Shown: in pieces, positions 54,384 to 62,547 of the stretch
Layout of the letters: the number at the start of each line of letters is the position of its first letter
How positions within the stretch are numbered: the first letter of the stretch is position 1
NCBI GenBank assembly: GCA_943371425.1
Contig: CALRUR010000006.1
Coordinates: 122,541 to 186,540 of the forward strand
Length of the DNA stretch: 64,000 bases
Direction: 5' to 3'
Source of the DNA: CAJBVG01 sp943371425
GTDB taxonomy: Bacteria > Bacteroidota > Bacteroidia > Sphingobacteriales > Sphingobacteriaceae
Translations under genes and position numbers: made by a program
Notes under the pieces: model-generated
Databases searched by the model: none
The model's input: only the letters and a program-made list of their open reading frames with translations
Told to the model about the DNA's origin: nothing

Positions 54384-55838
54384 CTAAACTTCTTTTATTT
54401 TATTTTTAAATAATGCATAAACAGGTATGCCCATTGCCACTATAATTAAACCTGGCCAAGAGTAATTAGGCTTATATATCAACAAAATAATACACACTGC
54501 CGAAGCTAGTAAAATGTAGAGTATCGGGATAAATGGATAACCTAAGGCTTTATATGGACGCTCTGCATTTGGTTGTGTTTTTCTTAATTTAAAAATTCCT
54601 AAAATGGTAAGTATGTAAAATAGTAAAACGGCGAACACTACATAATCTAACAAATCTCCGTATGAACCAGAGAGGCATAGTATACAAGCCCAAATACACT
54701 GATAAACCAAGGCATTGCCGGGTACTGCGTTTTTATTTAATTTAGACATTCCCGAGAAAAACAAGCCATCTTTTGCAGTTGCATAATACACACGTGCACC
54801 AGAAAGTATGCAGCCGTTATTACATCCGAAAGTTGATATCATAATTAATACAGCCATCAACACAGTAGCACCTGGTCCGCCAATGGCTTCGGCTACTGCA
54901 GCAGCCACTCTATCATTGGTAGAAAACTGTATTCCTCTACTCATTACATCCACACCATTTGGATCGCCGTGCAAAGGCAGTACTAATAAGTAAACCACAT
55001 TCATTAATATGTATATGAGTGTTACCAAAGAAGTACCTATTACCATGCTCAAAACTAAATTGCGTTTTGGGTTTTGAATTTCATCTCCAGAAAAACCAAT
55101 GTTATTCCATGCATCGCTAGAGAACAAAGAGCCAACCATGGCAATACCTAAAGCAGGTACAATTCCCCAAGCTACAATAGTTTCAATGCTTAAGGCTCCA
55201 CTCGCATCTTTTGTGCTACGTGTAGCCGACCACATATCGCTAAAATTTGCGGTAGCAACATCATAATTAATACCAAAAAGTAAGCCTACTATTATTAAAC
55301 CAAATAGCGCAACAATTTTTGTGCTGCCAAAAATATTCTGAATCCATTTCCCATTTTTTACTCCTTTAGAATTTATAAAAGAGAGAAGCACAATACTTGC
55401 AATGGCCAATAATTGCACACTGCTAATTTTAAAACTACCAAGCTTTAGTAGAACATTGTCTTCAGAAATAAGATCTGGCAATAATACGCCTGTATATTTT
55501 GCAAATGCTACACCCACGGCAGCAATGGTTCCTGTTTGTATTACTAAAAACAAGGTCCATGCATATAAGAATGCAATGGGTTTGCCCCAAGCTTCGCGAA
55601 GGTAAACGTATTGCCCGCCTGCTTTTGGCATCATGGCAGCAAGTTCTCCATAACTAATAGCTCCGGCAATAGTTATAAAACCAGTAATGAGCCATATCAA
55701 CAAAAGCCAACCCGATGAGCCTACTTGCCTTGCAATGTCTGAACTCACGATAAATATCCCAGAGCCAATCATTGTTCCAGCAACGATCATTACCGAATCA
55801 AATAGCTTTAATTCTTTCTTGAATTCTTGTTCTGCCAT
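54384..55838 (-). CDS. APC-family amino acid permease
   Basis: A 484-residue protein with twelve to fourteen spans. VMIVAGTMIGSGIFIVSSDIARQVGS near residue 16 is the APC helix-1 unwound region, and ELAAMMPKAGGQYVYLREAWGKP follows near 65. It resembles the LAT/serine-threonine exchanger group. It transports amino acids across the inner membrane; the substrate is not determinable. Co-transcribed with the serine hydrolase gene downstream. Confidence 0.92.
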   Translation of the reverse strand: MAEQEFKKELKLFDSVMIVAGTMIGSGIFIVSSDIARQVGSSGWLLLIWLITGFITIAGAISYGELAAMMPKAGGQYVYLREAWGKPIAFLYAWTLFLVIQTGTIAAVGVAFAKYTGVLLPDLISEDNVLLKLGSFKISSVQLLAIASIVLLSFINSKGVKNGKWIQNIFGSTKIVALFGLIIVGLLFGINYDVATANFSDMWSATRSTKDASGALSIETIVAWGIVPALGIAMVGSLFSSDAWNNIGFSGDEIQNPKRNLVLSMVIGTSLVTLIYILMNVVYLLVLPLHGDPNGVDVMSRGIQFSTNDRVAAAVAEAIGGPGATVLMAVLIMISTFGCNNGCILSGARVYYATAKDGLFFSGMSKLNKNAVPGNALVYQCIWACILCLSGSYGDLLDYVVFAVLLFYILTILGIFKLRKTQPNAERPYKALGYPFIPILYILLASAVCIILLIYKPNYSWPGLIIVAMGIPVYALFKNKIKEV

Positions 55839-55869
55839 TTTTTTAAAATTTTCCTAATATAAAGAAAAT

Positions 55870-55933
55870 ACGATTATACGACCATACGATTGTACGACTA
55901 TACGACTGAACGACCATACGATTTTACGAAAGT
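55870..55933. repeat. Octamer array, ACGA word, eight units (left arm)
   Basis: ACGA begins at 55870, 55878, 55886, 55894, 55902, 55910, 55918 and 55926: an exact 8-base period, with consensus ACGAYYRT. It pairs as an inverted repeat with 56006-56050, with a ~75-base spacer. Confidence 0.9.
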
Positions 55934-56005
55934 TGAGTTGTACAATAATTGAAATTAAACATGTTACGAAAACGCGACACCTTTGTAATTAACGCAAAAT
56001 TTTTG

Positions 56006-56050
56006 TTTCGCACGGTCGTACAGTCGTATAGTCGCTTGATCGTATAATCG
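56006..56050. repeat. Octamer array, ACGA word (right arm, inverted)
   Basis: On the minus strand this block reads as six octamers with RCGA starts (ACGATCAA, GCGACTAT, ACGACTGT, ACGACCGT and ends), matching the left arm in order with some units missing. The spacer 55931-56005 is AT-rich without other features. Confidence 0.85.
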
Positions 56051-56068
56051 CAAATTCGAATAAATTCT

Positions 56069-56076
56069 TACTTTTG
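56069..56076 (+). promoter_or_regulatory. Candidate -7 element for the rhodanese gene
   Basis: TACTTTTG matches TAnnTTTG, 21 bases before the ATG at 56097 and directly downstream of the octamer region. Confidence 0.5.
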
Positions 56077-56096
56077 TATTACAAAAAACTAAGCAA

Positions 56097-56414
56097 ATGG
56101 TAAAAGAAGTTACAGTGCAAGAATTAAAAGCGATGAGAGATGAAAACAAAGATTTTCAGCTAATCGACGTTAGAGAAGAATTTGAATACGAAACAGTAAA
56201 CATACAAGGAGAATTAATTCCTCTTGGAAATATTTTGTTAGAGTCTGATAAAATTGCGAAAGACAAACAAGTAGTTATACATTGCAGAAGTGGAGCACGC
56301 AGCGCCGCAGCTATTATGCAATTAGAACAACAATTTGGATTTACCAATTTATATAATTTGAAAGGTGGAATTTTGGCTTGGATAGCGGAAGTAGATCCAT
56401 CTTTGCAATCTTAA
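56097..56414 (+). CDS. Single-domain rhodanese-like sulfurtransferase
   Basis: A 105-residue protein: FQLIDVREEFEYETVNIQGELIPLGNI, active-site loop HCRSGARS with Cys63, and NLKGGILAWIAEVDPSL. No signal peptide, so cytoplasmic. It handles persulfide sulfur; the partner is not evident. The stop codon is directly followed by an octamer array leading to the GNAT gene. Confidence 0.93.
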   Translation: MVKEVTVQELKAMRDENKDFQLIDVREEFEYETVNIQGELIPLGNILLESDKIAKDKQVVIHCRSGARSAAAIMQLEQQFGFTNLYNLKGGILAWIAEVDPSLQS

Positions 56415-56458
56415 TCGAATTCGCTAGTTCGTAAATTCGCTAGTTCGCCAATTCGACT
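56415..56458. repeat. Octamer array, TTCG word, filling the rhodanese-GNAT gap
   Basis: TTCG recurs at 56420, 56428, 56436, 56444 and 56452 (units AATTCGCT, AGTTCGTA, AATTCGCT, AGTTCGCC, AATTCGAC). The array starts just after the rhodanese stop and ends at the GNAT start codon, so it is the entire spacer between two co-directional genes. Confidence 0.88.
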
Positions 56459-56884
56459 ATGGTTTACCGAAAGAAAAAATATAGCTACTTAATTAGCACC
56501 GACCGACGGAAGCTTAAGGCTGCATTTATTTGTGAGAATATACAAGCAATGTATTGGGGGCAAGAATTAAGTAAAGATGAGATTTTAAATTCTGTAAATA
56601 ATTCCAGGGCGTATGGTTTGTACTACAAAAACACACAAATAGGTTTTGCGAAAGTATTAACAGATTATGCTCGTTTTGCTTATCTCTCAGACGTGTTTAT
56701 TGCCAAAGAATATAGAGGAAAAGGCTTGTCGGTTTTTTTGTTAGAAGGAATATTAGAAGACCCGGTTTTGGCCGATGTGAAAAAATGGATGCTCGCTACT
56801 CGCGATGCACATGGGCTTTACAAAAAAGTTGGATTTACTAAATTGCTCGACCCAAGGTCGTTTATGCAATTAAAAAAGGGCTAA
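56459..56884 (+). CDS. GNAT family N-acetyltransferase
   Basis: A 141-residue acetyltransferase: YGLYYKNTQIGFAKVLTDYARFAYLSDVFIAKEYRGKGLSVFLLEGIL includes the acetyl-CoA-binding loop (EYRGKGLS), and GLYKKVGF is the terminal beta-bulge block. The acceptor is unknown. Start ATG 56459 directly follows the octamer array; no Shine-Dalgarno is present. The 3' end forms part of a bidirectional terminator. Confidence 0.9.
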   Translation: MVYRKKKYSYLISTDRRKLKAAFICENIQAMYWGQELSKDEILNSVNNSRAYGLYYKNTQIGFAKVLTDYARFAYLSDVFIAKEYRGKGLSVFLLEGILEDPVLADVKKWMLATRDAHGLYKKVGFTKLLDPRSFMQLKKG

Positions 56885-56905
56885 TGTAAATTAGCCCTTT
56901 TTTTG
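56875..56905. terminator. Bidirectional terminator between GNAT and the Asp-box T9SS gene
   Basis: An 11-bp stem (56875-56885 with 56890-56900), loop of 4, T run on the right and A run on the left. The left arm overlaps the GNAT stop codon. Confidence 0.88.
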
Positions 56906-56907
56906 TA

Positions 56908-59094
56908 TCAATGTTGCACCATCAACTTTTTCGTTTCTATTCCTTCAGCGGTAATTACTTGAATTAAATAAATGCCATTTTCTAAATCAGAAAGGTCTAA
57001 GTTTATTATATGATCTTCGGTTTTTTCTGAATAAATTTTCGCTCCATTCAAATTATAAAATTGAATTTCGAAGGATGCTGAATTTGTAGATTTAATACTT
57101 ACAAAGGAACTTGCTGGGTTTGGATAAATATTTGCACGTTCAATAGCAGCCGTGTTAGTATAAGAACTCGTACCCCCAAACTCAAACATTCCTTTGCTCG
57201 AAGTTGCAAGTATGCTATTTCCAATTAACAAGGATTTTATTTGTGTACCTGAACTTAAACCTGCATTAAATGCTTGCCAAGTTAAACCTGCATCAACAGA
57301 TCTTATAATGGTAATGGTGTTTTGTTGCGTAGAGTCGAATCCTAAACAATATATATCATTACCTCTGTAAAAAAAGCTCTCGTAAAAATTGTCTGTATAA
57401 AATTTAAATGCCCCATATTTCAATTCTTTTTCAAAAACTAAACTGTCGTTTTTTACTTTAAATAAACTGTCGGGTTTGAAATAAGTATTCTTTAAAAAAT
57501 AAAATTCGTTATTGTACACACTTGTATTTTCATACCAAACATCGCCCATAGTATGTTTTAATAATTTCCAATTACTTGCATTGTTTTCTACTTGGTATAC
57601 GTTTGTTTTTTTGATGTTGTTCTCGTAAAAAGTATTCACCACCATTAAGTTTCCGTTTGCACCTCCGTAAGTATTAAAATAAGATGCACTGCTTGGCACT
57701 GTTGAGCTAACATCAGCCCAAGCACCACTTTGTTCGTTGTAAAATTTGTATGATTTTACATTCGATTCGGTAACACTCATCCATACTCCTGTATTGGTTA
57801 TACCTAATACTTGCCTTTGCGAAAAATTGCCAGCCGGCATCACCAAAGTATCCCATGTAACACCATCAGCAGATTTATAAATTTTATCGCTTGGCATTAA
57901 ATAAGCATTATATACATACAAGTTGTTTGTGCTTGCTTTTATAGATGTGCCAGTTCTTTCATTACTAATAGTTACTGCCGAAAAACTCATTGCATTATCT
58001 GCAGAAACATACACCCCACTCTCTGGGCTGCTCACGTAAATTTTAGAGTTAAACGACACCATGTCTCCTAAACTTGCTGCATACAATCCGTTGTTTTTCT
58101 CCACTCTATTAAAGTTAGAGTCGAGCTCAAAAACACCGGCTCTGCTACAGGCTAAGAAATTAGAATTATTAGTTGTTCTTATAGATGCATAATAGCCATA
58201 TAATTTAGAGGTGTTTACATTCGTCCAGTTAATACCATCTTTAGATCTTAATACTTTTGCAGAATTAAAAAATGGATGAAAGCAAAAGCCTCCAACTGAA
58301 TATAATTTAGAGTAATTTTCGGTAAAGTCAGTTCCATTTACCCAACTTGTGCCATTATAACCATACAAATTTGTAGCTATTATGGTGTTATTTTGGTTAT
58401 AGGTTGGTAACATTAATACCAAATTACTGCCAGCCGCTCCCATTCCTCTAATGTCTGTATTTGCAGGTATTCCAGCTGTATTTACGGTAACCATTTCATT
58501 TTCGGCATCTAATTTTTTTAAGAAAGCGCTTTTGTTAGTCCATAAACTTCCGGTGTAACCCCATAAATACAATTCGTTATTCAACGTAAAAATATTTATA
58601 GTTGCTGTTACCGTATCGGCAATGGTCCAATTTGCTCCAGCATCTTTAGATATGTAAAGGGTACTTAGTCTTGTGTTAAAATCAGATTTCGTTAAAAACA
58701 AGTTCGAGTTTTTTATCCCGAAAGTTGTTTCATACGCTGGCCTTACAGTAGAAGTATTTACTAAATTCCAATTGAGTCCTTCATTGGTTGATCTGTAAAG
58801 TTTAGATCTGAAATAAGCATAAACCGTATCGTTGCTTAGGTGTAAAGCGTTGGGCTCAACATCGTTTACATAATTGCTTAAGTCGGCATCCATATCCGAT
58901 GAGATCTTCGCCCAATTTTCGGCATTGTCTGTACTTGCATACACACCATCGGTACTAAGAGTAATAATTTTGCCAGAGCTTAAGGTAATTAAATCGGAGC
59001 AAACTGCCCCTTTAATTTGGTTTTTGCGTTGCCAAGTTTGGGCATCTGCTAAAAATGGAATAGAGAATAATAGAATTGCGTAAAAGTATTTCAT
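56908..59094 (-). CDS. T9SS type A cargo with Asp-box/BNR-type beta-propeller repeats
   Basis: A 728-residue surface or secreted protein: signal peptide (FLADAQ), then repeated S-x-D-x-G/N-x-x-W Asp-box turns (STDNAENWAKIS, STNEGLNWNLV, SKDAGANWTIA, SKDGINWTNV, SADGVTWDTL, SVDAGLTWQAF) implying a sialidase/VPS10-like propeller. The C-terminal type A sorting domain is IYPNPASSFVSIKS ... LENGIYLIQVITAEGIETKKLMVQH. No catalytic residues of sialidases are recognised, so a binding role is likely. Confidence 0.85.
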   Translation of the reverse strand: MKYFYAILLFSIPFLADAQTWQRKNQIKGAVCSDLITLSSGKIITLSTDGVYASTDNAENWAKISSDMDADLSNYVNDVEPNALHLSNDTVYAYFRSKLYRSTNEGLNWNLVNTSTVRPAYETTFGIKNSNLFLTKSDFNTRLSTLYISKDAGANWTIADTVTATINIFTLNNELYLWGYTGSLWTNKSAFLKKLDAENEMVTVNTAGIPANTDIRGMGAAGSNLVLMLPTYNQNNTIIATNLYGYNGTSWVNGTDFTENYSKLYSVGGFCFHPFFNSAKVLRSKDGINWTNVNTSKLYGYYASIRTTNNSNFLACSRAGVFELDSNFNRVEKNNGLYAASLGDMVSFNSKIYVSSPESGVYVSADNAMSFSAVTISNERTGTSIKASTNNLYVYNAYLMPSDKIYKSADGVTWDTLVMPAGNFSQRQVLGITNTGVWMSVTESNVKSYKFYNEQSGAWADVSSTVPSSASYFNTYGGANGNLMVVNTFYENNIKKTNVYQVENNASNWKLLKHTMGDVWYENTSVYNNEFYFLKNTYFKPDSLFKVKNDSLVFEKELKYGAFKFYTDNFYESFFYRGNDIYCLGFDSTQQNTITIIRSVDAGLTWQAFNAGLSSGTQIKSLLIGNSILATSSKGMFEFGGTSSYTNTAAIERANIYPNPASSFVSIKSTNSASFEIQFYNLNGAKIYSEKTEDHIINLDLSDLENGIYLIQVITAEGIETKKLMVQH

Positions 59095-59115
59095 TTGAAT
59101 AGTTTATGATATCCT

Positions 59116-59123
59116 CAAAACTA
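59116..59123 (-). promoter_or_regulatory. Candidate -7 element for the Asp-box T9SS gene
   Basis: On the minus strand this reads TAGTTTTG (TAnnTTTG), 22 bases before the ATG at 59094. Confidence 0.4.
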
Positions 59124-59186
59124 TAACAAATGGCACTCTTAATCCATACCTTATGAGTTGTATTTAATGCTACGTGCTAGTGGGTA

Positions 59187-59660
59187 TTAATTCGCTTTGC
59201 CGTATCTAAATTCTTCGAAATTATCAGCCCCGTCTACAGTTCCTTCTATTCTGGCAAATAAAGAATCGCTTGCCATTTTTTTGTAGATGATGCGTTGAGG
59301 GTAGTCGTGGTTAATGTTTTCAAACACTGCTTGCTCTTCTATATCAACCAACGTAAAATCTGTAGTTTCTTCGTTGTTTACCGTAACTGAATATATTATT
59401 TGGCCCTTGCGTAAAATCACTTTTGCATTTTCAGAAAAGGTAGTATCGCCATCTGTAGAAATAGCAAATGCATGACCATTATAGGTAGAGTCGTCAACTT
59501 TGTCCCAGTTCTCAAAAAGGGTGCCCTCTTCTGTTTTGCTTTCCCAATTTCCAAGCATCCACTTTAAACTAGAGAGTTCTACGGTTTTATCTGTGCTGCA
59601 CGATTGGAATAAGAAAATTGAAGTGCAAATGAAGGAAGCTTTTAACAATTGGGTTTTCAT
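59187..59660 (-). CDS. DUF6265 family lipoprotein
   Basis: A 157-residue protein with lipoprotein signal (FLFQSC, Cys21). The single domain starts LSSLKWMLGNWESKTEEGTLFENW and includes FENINHDYPQRIIYKK, as in DUF6265 proteins. A small beta-barrel fold is likely; function unknown. A -7 promoter match lies just upstream and the gene appears to stand alone. Confidence 0.78.
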   Translation of the reverse strand: MKTQLLKASFICTSIFLFQSCSTDKTVELSSLKWMLGNWESKTEEGTLFENWDKVDDSTYNGHAFAISTDGDTTFSENAKVILRKGQIIYSVTVNNEETTDFTLVDIEEQAVFENINHDYPQRIIYKKMASDSLFARIEGTVDGADNFEEFRYGKAN

Positions 59661-59676
59661 GGCGTTTAGTATACCG

Positions 59677-59684
59677 CAAAAGTA
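59677..59684 (-). promoter_or_regulatory. Candidate -7 element for the DUF6265 gene
   Basis: On the minus strand this reads TACTTTTG, 17 bases before the ATG at 59660, implying a very short leader. Confidence 0.45.
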
Positions 59685-59733
59685 ATCACTTAATTTACAA
59701 AATGTTAATTTTTATTTAAACATTTCTTAATTA

Positions 59734-61017
59734 TTATCCTCTTTTGAATTCAAAAATGGTAATCTCTGGTAAAATACCAATCCTGCCTGGGTAACCTAGG
59801 AAACCATATCCAACGTTTACATATAGTTTTTGAGCATTGCTTTCGTATAATCCCGACCATTCTGGGTACACATATTGTACTGGGCTCCATTTAAAATCGC
59901 CAAACTCTACTCCAAATTGCATTCCGTGCGTATGCCCGGCAAACATCATATCTATATCTTTATGGTCTTTTAATATTTGTGCACGCCAGTGGCTAGGGTC
60001 GTGAGATAGCAAGAGTTTAACAGGCGAGTCGTCTGTTCCTTGTTTTGCTTTTTCAATATCGCCTTTACGCGGGAATCTTAACGAAGAGCCCCAATTCTCT
60101 ACCCCAATAATCGAAATCTCTTCGCCTCCTAATTTCAACTTTCTGTTTTCATTCAACAATAAATCCCAGCCCAAATTTTTATGTACCTCATACAAATCTT
60201 CTAAATTCTTCTGCTTTGCTTGTATACTCGGCCATTGTACATAGTCGCCATAATCATGGTTACCTAAAATAGAATATACCCCTAATGGAGCTTTTATTTT
60301 TTCGAAGATGTTCGTATACTCTCGCATTTCCGAGGTTTTGTCGTTTACTAAATCGCCTGTAAAAAATACTACATCACATTTTTCCGCATTTAATAAATCA
60401 ACTCCTCCTTGCACTCCTATTTTATCATAAAAACTTCCAGAGTGTACATCAGAAATCTGACCAATTTTTATCCCATCGAAACTCTTCGGTAAATTAGGTA
60501 GGTAAATGGTTTTGCGTTTTATTTGGTAATCGTAAACGTTATTAGAAATTAGGCCATAGTTCATAGTTACAAAGGGCAAGCCTGCCATAACCAAACCTGT
60601 TTTGCTTAAAAATTCCGAACGAGTCATTCCCGATTTTACTTCTGAAACCAAGAGCTCCCCACTATTTTCTATTTTCTTATTTCCTTTTTTCTTAATTCCT
60701 GTTTTCTTTAGCAGCCAACTCAATCCCCTACGTATATCGTCTATCAACAAAAACGGAATGGCGAATAATTTTGAGAAATAATGAATGAAAAACCAAACCA
60801 ATATTATCGTTCGCAAAGCTCTGCCTATAGATAAAAAGATGCCCATAAACAAGCCTGCTAAGGTAATGGTTACTATAAACCAATACCCTCGCAATATCCA
60901 ACGACGTTTGTTTTCAGAAGTATATTGAAGCGATACTTTTACCGCCTGAAAAACATAATAATCTACTAATAACAATATGCCCGAAACGAGCAATAAATTC
61001 AAAATCCTACTTTCCAT
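59734..61017 (-). CDS. Membrane-anchored calcineurin-like metallophosphoesterase
   Basis: A 427-residue protein. Three or more N-terminal spans (~5-100) are followed by a TAT-like or anchor stretch and a metallophosphatase domain (~165-420): IGQISDVHSGSFYD (Asp, His), FFTGDLVND, LGNHDYGDY, LLSHDPSHW, FAGHTHGMQFG. This is the YaeI/YkuE-type set of metal ligands. Possible substrates are lipid A precursors or phospholipids; not determinable. It is the last gene of the VWA / AAA+ operon. Confidence 0.9.
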   Translation of the reverse strand: MESRILNLLLVSGILLLVDYYVFQAVKVSLQYTSENKRRWILRGYWFIVTITLAGLFMGIFLSIGRALRTIILVWFFIHYFSKLFAIPFLLIDDIRRGLSWLLKKTGIKKKGNKKIENSGELLVSEVKSGMTRSEFLSKTGLVMAGLPFVTMNYGLISNNVYDYQIKRKTIYLPNLPKSFDGIKIGQISDVHSGSFYDKIGVQGGVDLLNAEKCDVVFFTGDLVNDKTSEMREYTNIFEKIKAPLGVYSILGNHDYGDYVQWPSIQAKQKNLEDLYEVHKNLGWDLLLNENRKLKLGGEEISIIGVENWGSSLRFPRKGDIEKAKQGTDDSPVKLLLSHDPSHWRAQILKDHKDIDMMFAGHTHGMQFGVEFGDFKWSPVQYVYPEWSGLYESNAQKLYVNVGYGFLGYPGRIGILPEITIFEFKRG

Positions 61018-61025
61018 TTTTTTAA

Positions 61026-62543
61026 CTAGCGGAATCTATAATCGTTATCAAAACCCAAATCATCGTCTTCTTCAGAAAAGTTATTTCCAAATAAGGTGTT
61101 TAGCATGTCTTTAAACTCGAATCCTTTTTCAATATAATTTTTGCTAATTAACGAATATTCTGCCAATGCATGCAAGGTTAATTCCATCATAAATAACAAG
61201 GAATCTTCATCGAGCTTTTTAAATTGTTGTTTAACTAATTTCTCCAAACCTGGAACAAGCAATAAATTTTCTTTATAACCGCTTTGACTTAATTTATCGG
61301 TAATATTTATTTGGTTGCCCTCTCCAAACCAATTAATAATTTCTTGGTAAGGATTTTTTTCTTTTAGTTTTTTAGATTTTTCTGGGTCGGGCATTTGTTG
61401 TACAAATAAGGTTTTAATAGCCTTGCCTAATAATAACTGTGCAACTTTAGCAGGGCCTTCTAACTCTCCTTCGTACACCAACTCAATTTTACCTGTTATA
61501 GAAGGTAATACTCCAATAAAATCTGTAATACGAACGTTGGTTTGTTTTTCTTTATTTAAGATCATCCTGCGCTCGGCGGTGCTTATTAAATTCTCGTAAG
61601 CGCTAATGGTTAAACGTGCTGAAACACCACTCTTTTTATCTATGTATTCACTTCCTCTGGCTTCAAAAGCTAATTGCTCAATTAAATCTTTTGCCAATTC
61701 AAAAACCTTAATCGATTTTTTCTGATCAGCATTTATTGCTGCTTCTTGTTGAGTAATCGATTTTGATATCTCAATGGTTTTTGGGTAATGTGTTAAAATC
61801 TGGCTTTCAATTCTGTCTTTTAATGGAGTAACAATGCTACCTCTGTTGGTATAATCTTCTGGGTTTGCAGTAAATACAAATTGTATATCTAAAGGCAGTC
61901 TTAATTTAAAGCCTCTAATTTGAATATCTTTTTCTTGCAAGATGTTGAACAAGGCCACTTGTATACGCGCTTGCAAATCTGGCAATTCATTTATCACAAA
62001 AATTTGTCGGTGAGAACGTGGTATTAAACCGTAATGTATTACTCGTTCATCTGCATAGGAGAGTTTTTGTGAAGCTGCTTTTATAGGATCCACATCACCA
62101 ATTAAGTCGGCAACAGTTACATCTGGAGTAGCTAACTTTTCGGTATAGCGCTCATCTCTGTGTAGCCATGCAATGGGTGTTTTATCTCCAAATTTTTCTA
62201 TGGTTTGTATCCCATACCATGAGATGGGGTGGAAAGGATCTTCAAATAATTCCGAACCTTCTATATAAGGCACATACTCATCTAGCAACATTCCTAAAGT
62301 TCTTGCAATTCTGGTTTTTGCTTGCCCACGCAATCCCAATAAAAGTATGTTGTGTTTAGATAAAATGGCTGTTTGTATTTCAGGAATTACTGTATCATCA
62401 AATCCAATTATACCATCAAAAGATGTTTCGTTGTTTTTTAAGCGAAGCAGTAAGTTCTCGCGCATCTCTTCTTTAATGCTTCGGCTTTTGTAACCTGATT
62501 TTTTTAATTCAGCAAAAGTTTTGATCGATTGTAGATCTTTCAT
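61026..62543 (-). CDS. MoxR/ChlI-like AAA+ ATPase
   Basis: A 505-residue ATPase. Walker A GLRGQAKT (residues 70-77), a sensor region FVFTANPEDYTNRG, and the Walker-B-like IFVINELPDL where the usual Asp is Asn185 before Glu186. The layout resembles magnesium-chelatase subunit I and MoxR proteins that work with VWA partners. The Asn substitution, if true, should affect Mg2+ binding or ATP hydrolysis. It lies 4 bases after the VWA gene, which is typical of such pairs. Confidence 0.88.
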   Translation of the reverse strand: MKDLQSIKTFAELKKSGYKSRSIKEEMRENLLLRLKNNETSFDGIIGFDDTVIPEIQTAILSKHNILLLGLRGQAKTRIARTLGMLLDEYVPYIEGSELFEDPFHPISWYGIQTIEKFGDKTPIAWLHRDERYTEKLATPDVTVADLIGDVDPIKAASQKLSYADERVIHYGLIPRSHRQIFVINELPDLQARIQVALFNILQEKDIQIRGFKLRLPLDIQFVFTANPEDYTNRGSIVTPLKDRIESQILTHYPKTIEISKSITQQEAAINADQKKSIKVFELAKDLIEQLAFEARGSEYIDKKSGVSARLTISAYENLISTAERRMILNKEKQTNVRITDFIGVLPSITGKIELVYEGELEGPAKVAQLLLGKAIKTLFVQQMPDPEKSKKLKEKNPYQEIINWFGEGNQINITDKLSQSGYKENLLLVPGLEKLVKQQFKKLDEDSLLFMMELTLHALAEYSLISKNYIEKGFEFKDMLNTLFGNNFSEEDDDLGFDNDYRFR

Positions 62544-62547
62544 ATTT

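Noticed and set aside
55870..56050. CRISPR array
   Set aside because: Units are only 8 bases with no unique spacers, and no cas genes are in the window.
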